A stretch of DNA of 64,000 nt from Chrysopilus asiliformis (GCA_964034945.1 OZ035962.1:70772774-70836773), one strand, 5' to 3'; shown: positions 1 to 12,762, counted from the first letter of the stretch. The notes: generated from the letters alone by a model not told the origin. Numbers and translations: made by a program.

Positions 1-3000
1 TTGCCATCAAGTAAGTCGACATTGATTCTGGCGAAATTCGTGTTGAAAGTAAAACAGTCAATCTGCGTGTCCCACACGATACCCAAAACACGGCTCAAGC
101 CACCCTCCTTGTCCAAGTTGATGGAGGTACTATCGTTTTTCGGCAAAAGATGTCGTAGTACAGAATGCAGAACTGTTTGGGAGGAGCTGTACCAATTTCG
201 CAATTCAAATCCCCCGGCCTTATGTACACTAATCACGTCCGCAATCAGAGCTTTAGCTGAATCCTCGTCCTTGGCGCAACCCAGATAGTCGTCCATATAA
301 TGTTGATTTCGTATTGCATTGACCGCTTCAGGACAATCCTTTTCAAATTCAGTAGCATTACAATCTTTAGTATAGATGGCGGAACTTGGCGAACATGTTG
401 CTCCAAACATCATTACAGTCATCTTATAAATATCGGGAGGTTCATTGCGTCTATCACCGCGCCACAAAATCAATTGACTATTGGTGTCTTCCTCCTTTAT
501 TTTTATGCAGTGAAACATTTCTCTTATGTCCGCGCTGAACCCGATTTTCCCATCACGGAATCTAAACAACACGCCCGTCAGTGACTTAAGCAGGTCTGGT
601 CCTGGAAGAAGTGCATCGTTGAGTGACACACCATCTGTTTTTGCGGCAGCGTCGTACACCATTCGCATCTTCCCGGGTTTCATCGGATTTAGCACAAAAA
701 AATGCGGCAGGAACCATTTTCTTTCTCCAACCAGTTCACTTTCGTTCACTTTCTCAAGATACTTCTTTTTTATGTAGTCATTGATAATTTTTCCATACGC
801 AGATTTTGCTTCGGGATTTTTGTCCAACTTTGCTTCAAGAAGATAGAGTCGTCTCTCTGCCAGCGGTTTACTGTTTGGAAGTTTAATGTCGTCGTTTTTC
901 CACAATAGGCCAGTTTCCCATTGATCAACATCAATCCGCTTTGTCGTAGCTTGTAACAATTCTAAAGCTCTGTCGTCTTCTCTGGATCTTGGTTTGTCCG
1001 TCTTACCGCCCAGCATTTCTTCCAATGCAAATGAAGATTTTATTAAATTGTGAAGATCATCTTCTGAATTCGCCGCGTGATGGATGTGGAAAATTCTATT
1101 TGTCCTTGAGGTGCCGTCATTCCCACTCACTGCCCATCCTAACCACGTTTTGCTTGCAATAGGATCGTTCCACTTATTGTGTATAACTTGTCTTGTGGCT
1201 GTTAACAATCCATTATTTTCACCAATCAGTATTGTTGGCTGTGCGTCTTTGTATCCTTCAAATTCAATGTTTTTGAGATACGGCCATTTTGATATTAAAC
1301 ATTCCCGGTCGATCGTCTGTTGGACCAAAGGTAAGTTCTTCACTGTTCTTACATTTCTCAGTGTAAAGGTTTTCGCCTTTTCGAATGTGCCGGAAATTTG
1401 CAAGTTCCCGCTCTTGGATTCTTCTTCCTCTATCAAGTCACCATTAGCCCATTGGATTGAAATTGGTGAAACGCTTCCTTTAAATCGTAATTGATTTGCT
1501 ATATCGTCTCGTAGCAACGTCAATGTTGCGCCAGGGTCCAACAAAGCGAATGTTTTAATCTCAATCGAACTATTTTTGAGACTTACCGGTAAAATCCTGA
1601 GTTTTGTCTCAACTCCGCCGTCGTCCGCACTACTAATCTCATTCACTGCTGACGACTGAGTCGCACTCTGCGCCTGTTGCTGCGGCTGTTCAACTTCGGG
1701 CACAGTCCTCATGTCGGAGCGTGGCTGACTTGTCGAATTTGTCGGTTTATGCAGCAATTTGTGATGCGGTCGTTTACAATTGTCAATATTGCAAATGCTC
1801 TTACTTTTGCAAAATCTTGCCGAGTGATTGTTTCGTAGGCAAGAAAAGCATAATCGGGATTTGGTCACAAAACTCCAACGGTCATCCACGCTCATATTTT
1901 TGAACTTATTACACTCTGCAATCGTTTTGCATGAAAAAGCGCACAATTTGCATTTATCAATTTTGGTAGTTTCATCAGGACTCGATTGTTCCGATGCGAC
2001 ATTTATTTTTCCCCTACCTTTTCGTGTCTCTGTCTGCTTGATATTTGCCAACGGCATCTGGATACTGGCTGCATGAGATCTTTCTTCCAACCAATTTGAA
2101 AAATCACGCAAATCAGGGTAAGGCTTCTCAGCGAGCAACTTAACCAAAAAATCGGCCCAAAAGTTCCCAAGCATTAACGGAAGTTTTCTTTGCAGGTCTT
2201 TAATCAATTGTGGATTAGCGAGATAATCCGGACGATTAAACAACTCCAGCATTGTCGTCAGATTTTCAACCGCTGTAGCAAATTTTATTATTGACATTGG
2301 ATTGTCGTCTTTGGGTGAGGACATGTCCTTTGTTTTAACGATCAGGGACTCAATGACAAATTCAGCACGACCAAATCGCCTCTCCAACATCTGCATTGCC
2401 TTTTCGGATCCATTTGAGGCAATCAGCAACGATTTGACAGCTTCCAGGGCTTCGTCTTTCAAGGCATGGCGCAATCGGGTGACGTTCTCACTGTCAGTGA
2501 AATTTCCTTTTTTTGTCGTCCGATAATACTCGCAAACAAATAATGGCCAGTCGTCAGGATTGCCGGAAAATTTGGGTAAATCCATTTTTGTCTGTCGTCT
2601 CATAAAGGTTTTCATAGTATTTAAAATTTCATCGTACCTTACCTCGTTAGTGTGTGTGCCTTGTTGTTTTCCACAACTATCCGCCGTCTGCGAGTTTTGT
2701 TGTAACTTACATTTTCGAATTTCTTCTGTTAGTTTGTCCATGTCTCGTCTTAATTTTATTAATTGTATGTTTTCAGTTGAACCAGCACATTCAACTTTTT
2801 CCTTTTGGACAATTGGCTTGGTTAACACTTTATAATCTTTCACGCCGACTTGATTTGAACCCAACCATTCATTTACAATGCCTTCTTTTGCTATAATTTG
2901 ACGTTTTGGAAATATTTCCCCCATGGAAAAATAATTCCCTTTGGCATGCGCTGTGTTTGTGTGGAATTTTGGGAAATTTTGTTGTTGTGCAAGTGTGTGT

Positions 3001-3413
3001 GGAAGACTTTTCACAGATGAAGGAATGACGATGTGTTCGTTGTTTCGTTGCATTCGGCTTTCAATATGTTGTGTGTGTGTTGGTGCATCAATGCTGCTAC
3101 GTCTGTGAACAACTGTCTCGTCGGTACAAGAGACATTCACACCAACACCGTCGTCTTTATTGAAACCCCCAATCGTGGAAGCTGATGCAATACTGGATTG
3201 CCTGATTGAACACTCCAAATTCGCCTCTTTGTCCTCCAGAAGCGCCATTTCCAACTGCATTTGTTTAATGCTTTTTTCCCGTCGAACTTTTTCCAATTCC
3301 AGCTTTGCCTCATCATAATCCGTTGATGCCAATGAATGGCCATATCGCTTTGGAGGCTGTCCTTTATTCATCCGCAAACTGCGTCGATTTAATTCTCTGT
3401 CTGATGAAGTCAT
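1..3413 (-). CDS. BEL/Pao gag-pol polyprotein, 3' end outside window
   Basis: The polyprotein is translated from the ATG at 3413-3411 and is open for 1,137 codons to the window edge. Residues about 35-65 are charged and helical (gag N-terminus). From residue 279 comes the LPKFSGNPDDWPLF signature of the BEL/Pao gag domain (DUF1759-type). A CCHC knuckle lies at C522, C525, H530 and C535. The protease active site is LLDPGAT with Asp626; DPG in place of DSG/DTG is a departure seen in this copy. Reverse transcriptase follows, with YMDD at 1039-1042. In life the polyprotein would form particles, prime on tRNA and copy the element to cDNA. All plus-strand open frames over this stretch are antisense shadows. 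Integrity beyond the window is unknown. Confidence 0.88.
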   Translation of the reverse strand, partial: MTSSDRELNRRSLRMNKGQPPKRYGHSLASTDYDEAKLELEKVRREKSIKQMQLEMALLEDKEANLECSIRQSSIASASTIGGFNKDDGVGVNVSCTDETVVHRRSSIDAPTHTQHIESRMQRNNEHIVIPSSVKSLPHTLAQQQNFPKFHTNTAHAKGNYFSMGEIFPKRQIIAKEGIVNEWLGSNQVGVKDYKVLTKPIVQKEKVECAGSTENIQLIKLRRDMDKLTEEIRKCKLQQNSQTADSCGKQQGTHTNEVRYDEILNTMKTFMRRQTKMDLPKFSGNPDDWPLFVCEYYRTTKKGNFTDSENVTRLRHALKDEALEAVKSLLIASNGSEKAMQMLERRFGRAEFVIESLIVKTKDMSSPKDDNPMSIIKFATAVENLTTMLELFNRPDYLANPQLIKDLQRKLPLMLGNFWADFLVKLLAEKPYPDLRDFSNWLEERSHAASIQMPLANIKQTETRKGRGKINVASEQSSPDETTKIDKCKLCAFSCKTIAECNKFKNMSVDDRWSFVTKSRLCFSCLRNNHSARFCKSKSICNIDNCKRPHHKLLHKPTNSTSQPRSDMRTVPEVEQPQQQAQSATQSSAVNEISSADDGGVETKLRILPVSLKNSSIEIKTFALLDPGATLTLLRDDIANQLRFKGSVSPISIQWANGDLIEEEESKSGNLQISGTFEKAKTFTLRNVRTVKNLPLVQQTIDRECLISKWPYLKNIEFEGYKDAQPTILIGENNGLLTATRQVIHNKWNDPIASKTWLGWAVSGNDGTSRTNRIFHIHHAANSEDDLHNLIKSSFALEEMLGGKTDKPRSREDDRALELLQATTKRIDVDQWETGLLWKNDDIKLPNSKPLAERRLYLLEAKLDKNPEAKSAYGKIINDYIKKKYLEKVNESELVGERKWFLPHFFVLNPMKPGKMRMVYDAAAKTDGVSLNDALLPGPDLLKSLTGVLFRFRDGKIGFSADIREMFHCIKIKEEDTNSQLILWRGDRRNEPPDIYKMTVMMFGATCSPSSAIYTKDCNATEFEKDCPEAVNAIRNQHYMDDYLGCAKDEDSAKALIADVISVHKAGGFELRNWYSSSQTVLHSVLRHLLPKNDSTSINLDKEGGLSRVLGIVWDTQIDCFTFNTNFARINVDLLDG

Positions 3414-3474
3414 TTCAGAATTTATACAGTTTACACTTTTATTCGAATTATATCTCCACGCACTATTCATTTGA

Positions 3475-3486
3475 CTCGAAGGACCA
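3475..3486 (-). other. Primer binding site, tRNA-Tyr type
   Basis: On the minus strand this reads TGGTCCTTCGAG, which complements the last 12 nt (CTCGAAGGACCA) of animal tRNA-Tyr as I recall it; the match ends there. It lies 62 nt upstream of the gag ATG, where a retrotransposon PBS belongs. Confidence 0.6.
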
Positions 3487-3634
3487 TAATATTACAGTAA
3501 AACAACGTCACTATTTTGTATTTTTAACTAATTTATTTAAGTCAAACTTTTTCTACAACCACGCGTCCATCTTTCTTTTTTCGTCTGTCATCCACTTGTT
3601 CCCATTCAGGGTTGGTCAAAGAAAAACCGCAACA
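3487..3634 (-). repeat. Putative 5' LTR of the BEL/Pao element
   Basis: The stretch between the tRNA-Tyr PBS and a TGTTGCGG start (minus strand, 3634 leftward) is about 148 bp and contains an AATAAA-like sequence (AAATAAATTAG on minus). TGTTG-type starts are common in BEL LTRs, but no clean terminal CA abuts the PBS and the partner LTR is outside the window, so both ends are approximate. Confidence 0.35.
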
Positions 3635-3750
3635 GCGCTTTTGAAAAAATATTAAAAATCGTTAAAAACAGTGATTGAAAAAAAATACGAAGAGTGAGTA
3701 TAATTTTCCTATATATTTGAAAAAAAAAACAATTGAAAAACATATGTAAT

Positions 3751-4560
3751 TTAGTCAGAACCATAGATAATATATACTAATAGATAGCTGACTTTCGCAT
3801 ACTGACTGCCACGCTCGGTTTTCCAGGAAATGGAATCGGAACTACTTGACTTTGGTTTGTGTCTCGGATTGTGCATAGGATAGGAAAATGTGCCCTTGCT
3901 AATTTTCTTTTCATTTTTCGTAAAACCTGAAAAATCAAATAAAAGAATTTCATTTGTTTTTTAAATTTGTTTTAATATTTTTTTTTACATTAACACCTCA
4001 ATTAACATAACACTGCGAACATAACACTGAAGACGAAGTTTGAGGAGTTAATTGTCGTCCTCGGTTTCAAACTAATTGCAGAACAGTTCCATCGGCAAAT
4101 TCATTTATTTCTGTAGAAGGAAGATATTATTAGTATAGGACAAGAAATTCTTAATAAATAAAAGACATACCAGATAAATTTGAGTTGATATTTTCATTCG
4201 AATGTTGAACAGGAACATGATTTTCACCTGGATGTTGAATTTGTAGTGATTTCAGCACTTCTTGACAGCCGCAATAAATTTTGAAGAAACTGGGCGCTGT
4301 GCATTAGCAGGAAGATTCTCACCATCACTTTCAATAATTTCTGTTAAAAAAGGGATTACTATAAATCTATACATCTAGAAAAAAGTTCGTCAAATTTCTT
4401 ACTTTTAATATGCATTTCCATCTCGCGAAATTTGCTGCATTGTTTTTCCGATTTAGAAATCGATGAGACTTGTCTATGTTGGTGCTAAACTTTTCCAACC
4501 ATTGCAACCAAATGTTCACCACACGAAAATTGCGAAAAATTTACTTTTGCTTCTAATTTA
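3751..4560 (-). pseudogene. Decayed multi-exon gene fragment, unknown family
   Basis: Read on the minus strand, this region shows short exons with phase-compatible introns. An exon ending near 4403 is followed by an intron at 4402-4341 (GTAAGA...TTTTTTAACAG, 62 bp). The next exon is 4340-4171, then an intron at 4170-4111 (GTATGT...CTTCTACAG, 60 bp), an exon 4110-3997, a weaker intron 3996-3927 (GTG...TTTTTCAG) and a last frame 3926-3751 of about 57 codons ending TAA. The reading frame crosses the first two introns. It is broken by a TAG before HQHRQVSS, by a frameshift in exon 4340-4171, and by stops after LQLV. A Cys-Gly-Glu-His motif near 4530 vaguely recalls THAP-type zinc domains, too weakly to name a family. 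It could instead be a low-expression lineage-specific gene with a different exon structure. Confidence 0.35.
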
Positions 4561-4785
4561 GTGATTAAAAATAACTTCTAATAACTTCGTCAAGCTTCAA
4601 CAAACAGAAACCAAAAACAAACCAATTTTAACCTCACTTCAGCAGTCACGTCAGACGACACATGCTGGTTTTGAGATGCTTTTGAGATTTCGAACACACG
4701 CGCGCCACCTGGATTTTGGAATCGGCATTGAGCAAAATGAAAAAATGATTTTTGTTCTAAGTTGACACACCATGGTCAGAACAAT
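4561..4785. other. Non-coding junction, no gene seen
   Basis: This AT-rich sequence lies between the decayed gene and the first base with histone-spacer homology. I see no open frame, RNA gene, terminal repeat or target duplication that would explain how the array came to end here. Confidence 0.5.
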
Positions 4786-5322
4786 GGAGATAAAAACAAC
4801 TCTAAACCGTTTAAAATTAAAATTAAGAATGTGAGAATTTAAATGATTTTTAACAAGATCCTTCCGACGAAATATTTTTACGCGGTTCTAAATATAAGAG
4901 AATCTAGCATCAAGTAAACTTTAGCGTTCCCAAATCAAGGCTCTCGATGCAAATATTAGAATCTAGCTGAGGCCACCGGTTAACAAAATGTAGCCACATT
5001 GTTCAAGGCAATCCTCTAAATTTCGTGGAAAATAACTGGATGAATTTTATTTGCTCAGTCTAATATTTAATTGCATTAATAGATTTTTCTCCCTCTATTT
5101 GAAATTAGGGATATATCACTGAAGTAAATACGCGTTCAGAAACCACGCCACGTTTTTTTATACACAAAAAAAATACCTTTCTTTTTTGTACAAACTTTTA
5201 ATTCATTGTACAAGTAACGAAACTTAACATAAAAATAGATCTTTAATTCCTCTTTATTTAAAAGATATTGTGGCCCTGAAAAGGGCCGTTTTTCAATTCG
5301 ATTGATTTAAAATCAACAATTC
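4786..5322. repeat. Array left edge: truncated H2A-H4 spacer
   Basis: Homology to the H2A-H4 spacer of other units (for example 9340-9877) starts near 4786-4790, at the run ATAAAAACAA, and continues into H4. This copy differs from the others at several bases: it lacks the TCTTAT of the TATA-like element seen at 9440, reads GCCACCGG for GCCAACGG, and CAATCC for CAAACC. Units 2-12 are far more alike. Greater divergence at an array end is expected because end units recombine less. Confidence 0.8.
5272..5287 (-). terminator. H4 histone mRNA 3' stem-loop (unit 1 as example)
   Basis: The minus strand reads GGCCCTTTTCAGGGCC: a 6-bp stem with a TTTC loop, the SLBP-binding element that replaces poly(A) on replication-dependent histone mRNAs. 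A CTCTTT on the plus strand (AAAGAG on the transcript side) at 5250-5255 is a candidate histone downstream element for U7 snRNA pairing. Confidence 0.95.
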
Positions 5323-6955
<1,633 letters not shown>

Positions 6956-6992
6956 GAATTTTACCAATTTTTCTTTTCAAACATTAACAAAC

Positions 6993-7008
6993 GGTCCTTT
7001 TCAGGACC
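6993..7008 (+). terminator. H3 histone mRNA 3' stem-loop (unit 1 as example)
   Basis: GGTCCTTTTCAGGACC, 6-bp stem and TTTC loop, 37 nt past the stop. Downstream AAAGAG at 7026-7031 is the candidate U7 target, 18 nt beyond the stem. Confidence 0.95.
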
Positions 7009-7386
7009 ACCAATTCTAATGATTTAAAGAGATTTAAATTACCTTCAAACGTTTGCTTTTGATAATTTTACAAATCCATTGAATTTTGTATTTTTTCATG
7101 TTTTATTTATGAAAATTAGTGTTACTCTTACTGTTACCCATGAAAAATATCCCTAAAATCCGAATTTGTTTTACAATAAATGAATATGATTAAATTATAT
7201 AAAAATTTCATGTTTTATTCGAAGGTCTTTGTTTTTTTTTTTATTTTTCGCGAGATTGACTACAAGATTTTGTAGATCGGGATATTCAAAAACAAGGTTT
7301 GAAAAGGGGGATTTTGCGAGTCACATTATTATCAAAATGTCGCTCGGTAGATAATTTACTTCCTTATTTTTAACCTTTCAAGGGAC

Positions 7387-7418
7387 TATATAATTTAATG
7401 GAAATAAAACACTTTCAG
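7387..7418 (+). promoter_or_regulatory. Orphan core promoter in H3-H2B spacer
   Basis: TATATAAT at 7387-7394 is followed by TTTCAGCG with its A at 7417, exactly 30 nt downstream. In type II units the same place reads TATATAAATA then TTCAGCA (16492 and 16524). The spacing is that of a TATA/initiator promoter, yet the longest ATG frame nearby is 12 codons (MKKLIISLKDIM). It could drive a non-coding RNA, be a relic, or be chance. Confidence 0.35.
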
Positions 7419-7794
7419 CGTACATTTAATTCATATCATTTATTGAAAATAAAATGAAAAAACTAATTATATCCTTAAAGGATATTATGTGAGGACATGG
7501 TATATACTACAATACTCAACAAACAGTTGATTTTATAAAAATAGGATGCATCTACCATAGCAAAGCGATATATTTTAAATATTTATATTTCAAACACTAA
7601 AAAAAAATTAAACGAAAAAGTGATATATATTTTATACCATCGCCCTTGAAAGGGGTTAATACAAAAATAATTTAATAAGCGAATGTTTTATTTAGAAAAA
7701 CAGTACAAATGAAAAAGAAAATTTTTCTCGTTTTATCTTTCGTAAAAATATGTCAATATCAAGTCAATTAATACTCTTAATATATCAAAATGGC

Positions 7795-7810
7795 GGCCCT
7801 GAAAAGGGCC
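7795..7810 (-). terminator. H2B histone mRNA 3' stem-loop (unit 1 as example)
   Basis: The minus strand reads GGCCCTTTTCAGGGCC. The downstream candidate U7 target is TTAAGAG (plus-strand CTCTTAA, 7774-7780), one base different from the AAAGAG of the other three genes. Confidence 0.95.
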
Positions 7811-7840
7811 ATTTTTTCTTTGATTTGAATTACATTTCGT

Positions 7841-8212
7841 TTACTTGGAACTGGTGTATTTTGTGACGGCTTTGGTACCTTCACTTACAGCGTGCTTAGC
7901 CAATTCACCTGGCAACAATAAACGCACAGCGGTTTGGATTTCCCGACTAGTGATGGTTGAACGTTTATTATAATGAGCTAAACGAGATGCTTCAGCAGCG
8001 ATACGCTCAAAAATATCATTAACGAAACTGTTCATAATACTCATCGCTTTTGAAGAAATACCAGTATCAGGATGAACTTGCTTTAACACTTTGTAAATGT
8101 AAATAGCATAACTTTCCTTCCTCTTGCGTTTCTTCTTCTTATCGGTTTTCGAAATATTCTTTTGAGCCTTTCCAGCTTTCTTAGCTGCTTTACCACTTGT
8201 TTTAGGCGGCAT
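7841..8212 (-). CDS. H2B: Histone H2B, unit 1
   Basis: Core histone, 123 aa, dimerising with H2A. The N-terminal tail is basic ([19 protein letters not shown], then a [11 protein letters not shown] run). The histone fold follows from about [11 protein letters not shown], and the C-terminal helix ends [10 protein letters not shown] with the conserved Lys used for ubiquitylation. The start is the only ATG before MPPK; an in-frame TTG three codons upstream is leader. It is read leftward, convergent with H3 and divergent from H2A. Stem-loop at 7795-7810. Gly13 is GGA in units 1-2 and GGC in the rest. Confidence 0.99.
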   Translation of the reverse strand: MPPKTSGKAAKKAGKAQKNISKTDKKKKRKRKESYAIYIYKVLKQVHPDTGISSKAMSIMNSFVNDIFERIAAEASRLAHYNKRSTITSREIQTAVRLLLPGELAKHAVSEGTKAVTKYTSSK

Positions 8213-8885
<673 letters not shown>

Positions 8886-8929
8886 ATTCCTTTTTCCAGT
8901 ACTGTATCGATATTTAAAAAAAAAAAAAC

Positions 8930-8945
8930 CGTCCTTTTCAGGACG
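8930..8945 (+). terminator. H2A histone mRNA 3' stem-loop (unit 1 as example)
   Basis: CGTCCTTTTCAGGACG. The bottom pair is C-G rather than the usual G-C, while the second pair, G-C, which SLBP reads, is kept. AAAGAG follows at 8961-8966. All eleven H2A copies share this form. Confidence 0.93.
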
Positions 8946-9439
8946 ACCAAATAAATATTTAAAGAGTTTTAAATATTACTACCATAATCTTTAACACATT
9001 GACTTTTATTTCCTGAGTAGGAAACAATAAATTATGATTGTTAAAATATTGACTTTAAAACGTCAAATCTAGTCTTTTGTAAAATTCAAAATTGATTTCC
9101 TCATAAAGTATTGATAAGCCGCCATATATATAGTTTCTCGAACGTTTAGATACCGCCATTTTAATTTTATTGCCTGCTTTTTTTACCTACCATACACAAA
9201 ATAAATAAAATAGCAAAAAACCAATTTTATTCGATTTAAAAAGAATTTATTTAGGTTTTAAAATAAATAAACATTGCCTTCTTTACTTTTCAAAATCATT
9301 TCAACTTTAGATTTAATATTTTTCAAACAATTTTTGAATCAAATAAAAACAATTCTAAACCGTTTGAAATTAAAAATGTGAAAATTTAAATGATTTTTAA
9401 CAAGATCCTTCCGACGAAATATTTTTACGCGGTTCTTCT

Positions 9440-9447
9440 TATAAATA
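9440..9447 (+). promoter_or_regulatory. TATA-like element in conserved half of H2A-H4 spacer
   Basis: TATAAATA, the same octamer as at H3, is present in this spacer in units 2-12 but absent from the left-edge copy, where TCTTAT is missing (4886-4900). No frame and no good initiator follow at -30 spacing, so function is doubtful. Confidence 0.25.
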
Positions 9448-9877
9448 TAAGAGAATCTAGCATCAAGTAAACTTTAGCGTTCCCAAATCAAGGCTCTCGA
9501 TGCAAATATTAGAATCTAGCTGAGGCCAACGGTTAACAAAATGTAGCCACATTGTTCAAGGCAAACCTCTAAATTTCGTGGAAAATAACTGGATGAATTT
9601 TATTTGCTCAGTCTAATATTTAATTGCATTAATAGATTTTTCTCCCTCTATTTGAAATTAGGGATATATCACTGAAGTAAATACGCGTTCAGAAACCACG
9701 CCACGTTTTTTTATACACAAAAAAAAAATACCTTTCTTTTCTACACAAACTTTTAATTCATTGTACAAGTAACGAAACTTAACATAAAAATAGATCTTTA
9801 ATTCCTCTTTATTTAAAAGATATTGTGGCCCTGAAAAGGGCCGTTTTTCAATTCGATTGATTTAAAATCAACAATTC

Positions 9878-10204
<327 letters not shown>

Positions 10205-10998
10205 TCAAATAAAACTTGAAAATCACAAAGAGATACCAACTCAACTAGGCAGAAGCCAAACTGAAAATGCTTCCTTCTTAATTGAACACTCGTATAAATA
10301 CAAAACGTGTCTATCACCCCTCCACAAAAACTTCCACTTCATATATAAAACATTTTAAAGCGTTTTTCTTTAGTATTAGGAGCAAGTAAGATCCATTTAC
10401 TGATTCAATTAAATAGAAAGAACTTTATAAGCTACTAATAAACAAAAAATAATACTAAATTTTCGATTATTTTAGAAGAAATTTCATTTATTGACGAATT
10501 TTTTCCCCTCTTTTGACATTTCATGTGTCAATAATGAGTGGATAAATAGTAAAATTCGTATTGAGATTGAAAAAGCTAGTTTTATTAAATGCAATTATAA
10601 TTTTATATTAAAATCTTTAACAAAAAACAATTTAGAGTTATAAAAACAATAACCAAAATGAAAAGAAACAAGAAATACCTAAAACGACGCTAAATTCAAT
10701 GCAATTATCATTAAGAAGCCAAGCCAAGCCATTTCAACCCAAGCCAAGCCAATTACATTGACATTAAACTGAATCAAATATTTCTAAAATTCAAGTTTAA
10801 ATGATAATGTTAATGTTAATATAAGTCTGGTTTTAAAAAATTGTGATTTAATTTAGAGAGTTTTATGTAATATATGTAAAAAACAATGATTTTACTTAGA
10901 ATGAGGAGAATCTGTTATACATCGAGTGGGGATAGAAAATGCCAAGAATCGGATTTTCTATAAATACAAAGGCAAAAGGGGACGACATTTCAATGTGA

Positions 10999-11505
<507 letters not shown>

Positions 11506-12390
11506 GAATTTTACCAATTTTTCTTTTCAAACATTAACAAACGGTCCTTTTCAGGACCACCAATTCTAATGATTTAAAGAGATTTAAATTACCTTCAAAC
11601 GTTTGCTTTTGATAATTTTACAAATCCATTGAATTTTGTATTTTTTCATGTTTTATTTATGAAAATTAGTGTTACTCTTACTGTTACCCATGAAAAATAT
11701 CCCTAAAATCCGAATTTGTTTTACAATAAATGAATATGATTAAATTATATAAAAATTTCATGTTTTATTCGAAGGTCTTTGTTTTTTTTTTTATTTTTCG
11801 CGAGATTGACTACAAGATTTTGTAGATCGGGATATTCAAAAACAAGGTTTGAAAAGGGGGATTTTGCGAGTCACATTATTATCAAAATGTCGCTCGGTAG
11901 ATAATTTACTTCCTTATTTTTAACCTTTCAAGGGACTATATAATTTAATGGAAATAAAACACTTTCAGCGTACATTTAATTCATATCATTTATTGAAAAT
12001 AAAATGAAAAAACTAATTATATCCTTAAAGGATATTATGTGAGGACATGGTATATACTACAATACTCAACAAACAGTTGATTTTATAAAAATAGGATGCA
12101 TCTACCATAGCAAAGCGATATATTTTAAATATTTATATTTCAAACACTAAAAAAAAATTAAACGAAAAAGTGATATATATTTTATACCATCGCCCTTGAA
12201 AGGGGTTAATACAAAAATAATTTAATAAGCGAATGTTTTATTTAGAAAAACAGTACAAATGAAAAAGAAAATTTTTCTCGTTTTATCTTTCGTAAAAATA
12301 TGTCAATATCAAGTCAATTAATACTCTTAATATATCAAAATGGCGGCCCTGAAAAGGGCCATTTTTTCTTTGATTTGAATTACATTTCGT

Positions 12391-12762
12391 TTACTTGGAA
12401 CTGGTGTATTTTGTGACGGCTTTGGTACCTTCACTTACAGCGTGCTTAGCCAATTCACCTGGCAACAATAAACGCACAGCGGTTTGGATTTCCCGACTAG
12501 TGATGGTTGAACGTTTATTATAATGAGCTAAACGAGATGCTTCAGCAGCGATACGCTCAAAAATATCATTAACGAAACTGTTCATAATACTCATCGCTTT
12601 TGAAGAAATACCAGTATCAGGATGAACTTGCTTTAACACTTTGTAAATGTAAATAGCATAACTTTCCTTCCTCTTGCGTTTCTTCTTCTTATCGGTTTTC
12701 GAAATATTCTTTTGAGCCTTTCCAGCTTTCTTAGCTGCTTTACCACTTGTTTTAGGCGGCAT
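12391..12762 (-). CDS. H2B: Histone H2B, unit 2
   Basis: Full 123-aa protein. The leader before ATG reads TTGACAATA, shared only with unit 1. Stem-loop at 12345-12360. Confidence 0.99.
   Translation of the reverse strand: MPPKTSGKAAKKAGKAQKNISKTDKKKKRKRKESYAIYIYKVLKQVHPDTGISSKAMSIMNSFVNDIFERIAAEASRLAHYNKRSTITSREIQTAVRLLLPGELAKHAVSEGTKAVTKYTSSK

Larger units (their letters stand above)
1..3634 (-). mobile_element. BEL/Pao LTR retrotransposon, 5' part, truncated by window edge
   Basis: A minus-strand element reads leftward from about 3634 and leaves the window at position 1. In order it has a putative short 5' LTR, a primer binding site matching the 3' end of tRNA-Tyr, and one continuous gag-pol frame with a BEL-type gag domain, a CCHC knuckle, an aspartic protease and a reverse transcriptase with an intact YMDD box. 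RNase H, integrase and the 3' LTR would lie beyond the left edge. I found no stop or frameshift in the 1,137 codons visible, so the copy looks recent. The right boundary is inferred from a TGTTGCGG start and is not confirmed by a second LTR. Confidence 0.85.
6956..7840. other. Convergent H3-H2B spacer (type I, unit 1 as example)
   Basis: 885 bp without a coding frame over 60 codons. It holds both 3' processing signals, an orphan TATA/initiator pair at 7387-7418, a palindrome ATATCCTTAAAGGATAT (7469-7485), and two stem-loop-like CCTTTCAAGG sequences (7374-7383 plus; 7642-7655 as CCCCTTTCAAGGGC on minus). Type I occurs in units 1, 2 and 6-11; units 3-5 carry type II, with AACCCGTTCAAGGG and a broken palindrome. 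Confidence 0.8.
8886..9877. other. Convergent H2A-H4 spacer (type I, unit 1 as example)
   Basis: 992 bp, no coding frame. The H2A-proximal half differs between type I (units 1, 2, 6) and type II (units 3-5, 7-11; TAATATGCCTTTCATTC and a longer AT-rich stretch). The H4-proximal half, about 9430-9770, is nearly the same in every unit, including the truncated left edge, and contains TATAAATA at 9440-9447 and a repeated AGAATCTAGC. I recognise no RNA gene in it. Confidence 0.8.

Noticed and set aside
1..2900. About ten plus-strand open frames of 60-136 codons
   Set aside because: They lie antisense to the continuous BEL/Pao gag-pol frame on the minus strand and have no recognisable domains.
3137..3343. 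68-codon minus-strand frame
   Set aside because: It overlaps the gag frame in another register; the gag frame has the domain signature.
9430..9770. U7 snRNA or tRNA gene in the conserved spacer
   Set aside because: No CTCTTT next to an Sm-type site and no cloverleaf or A/B box pair that I can see.
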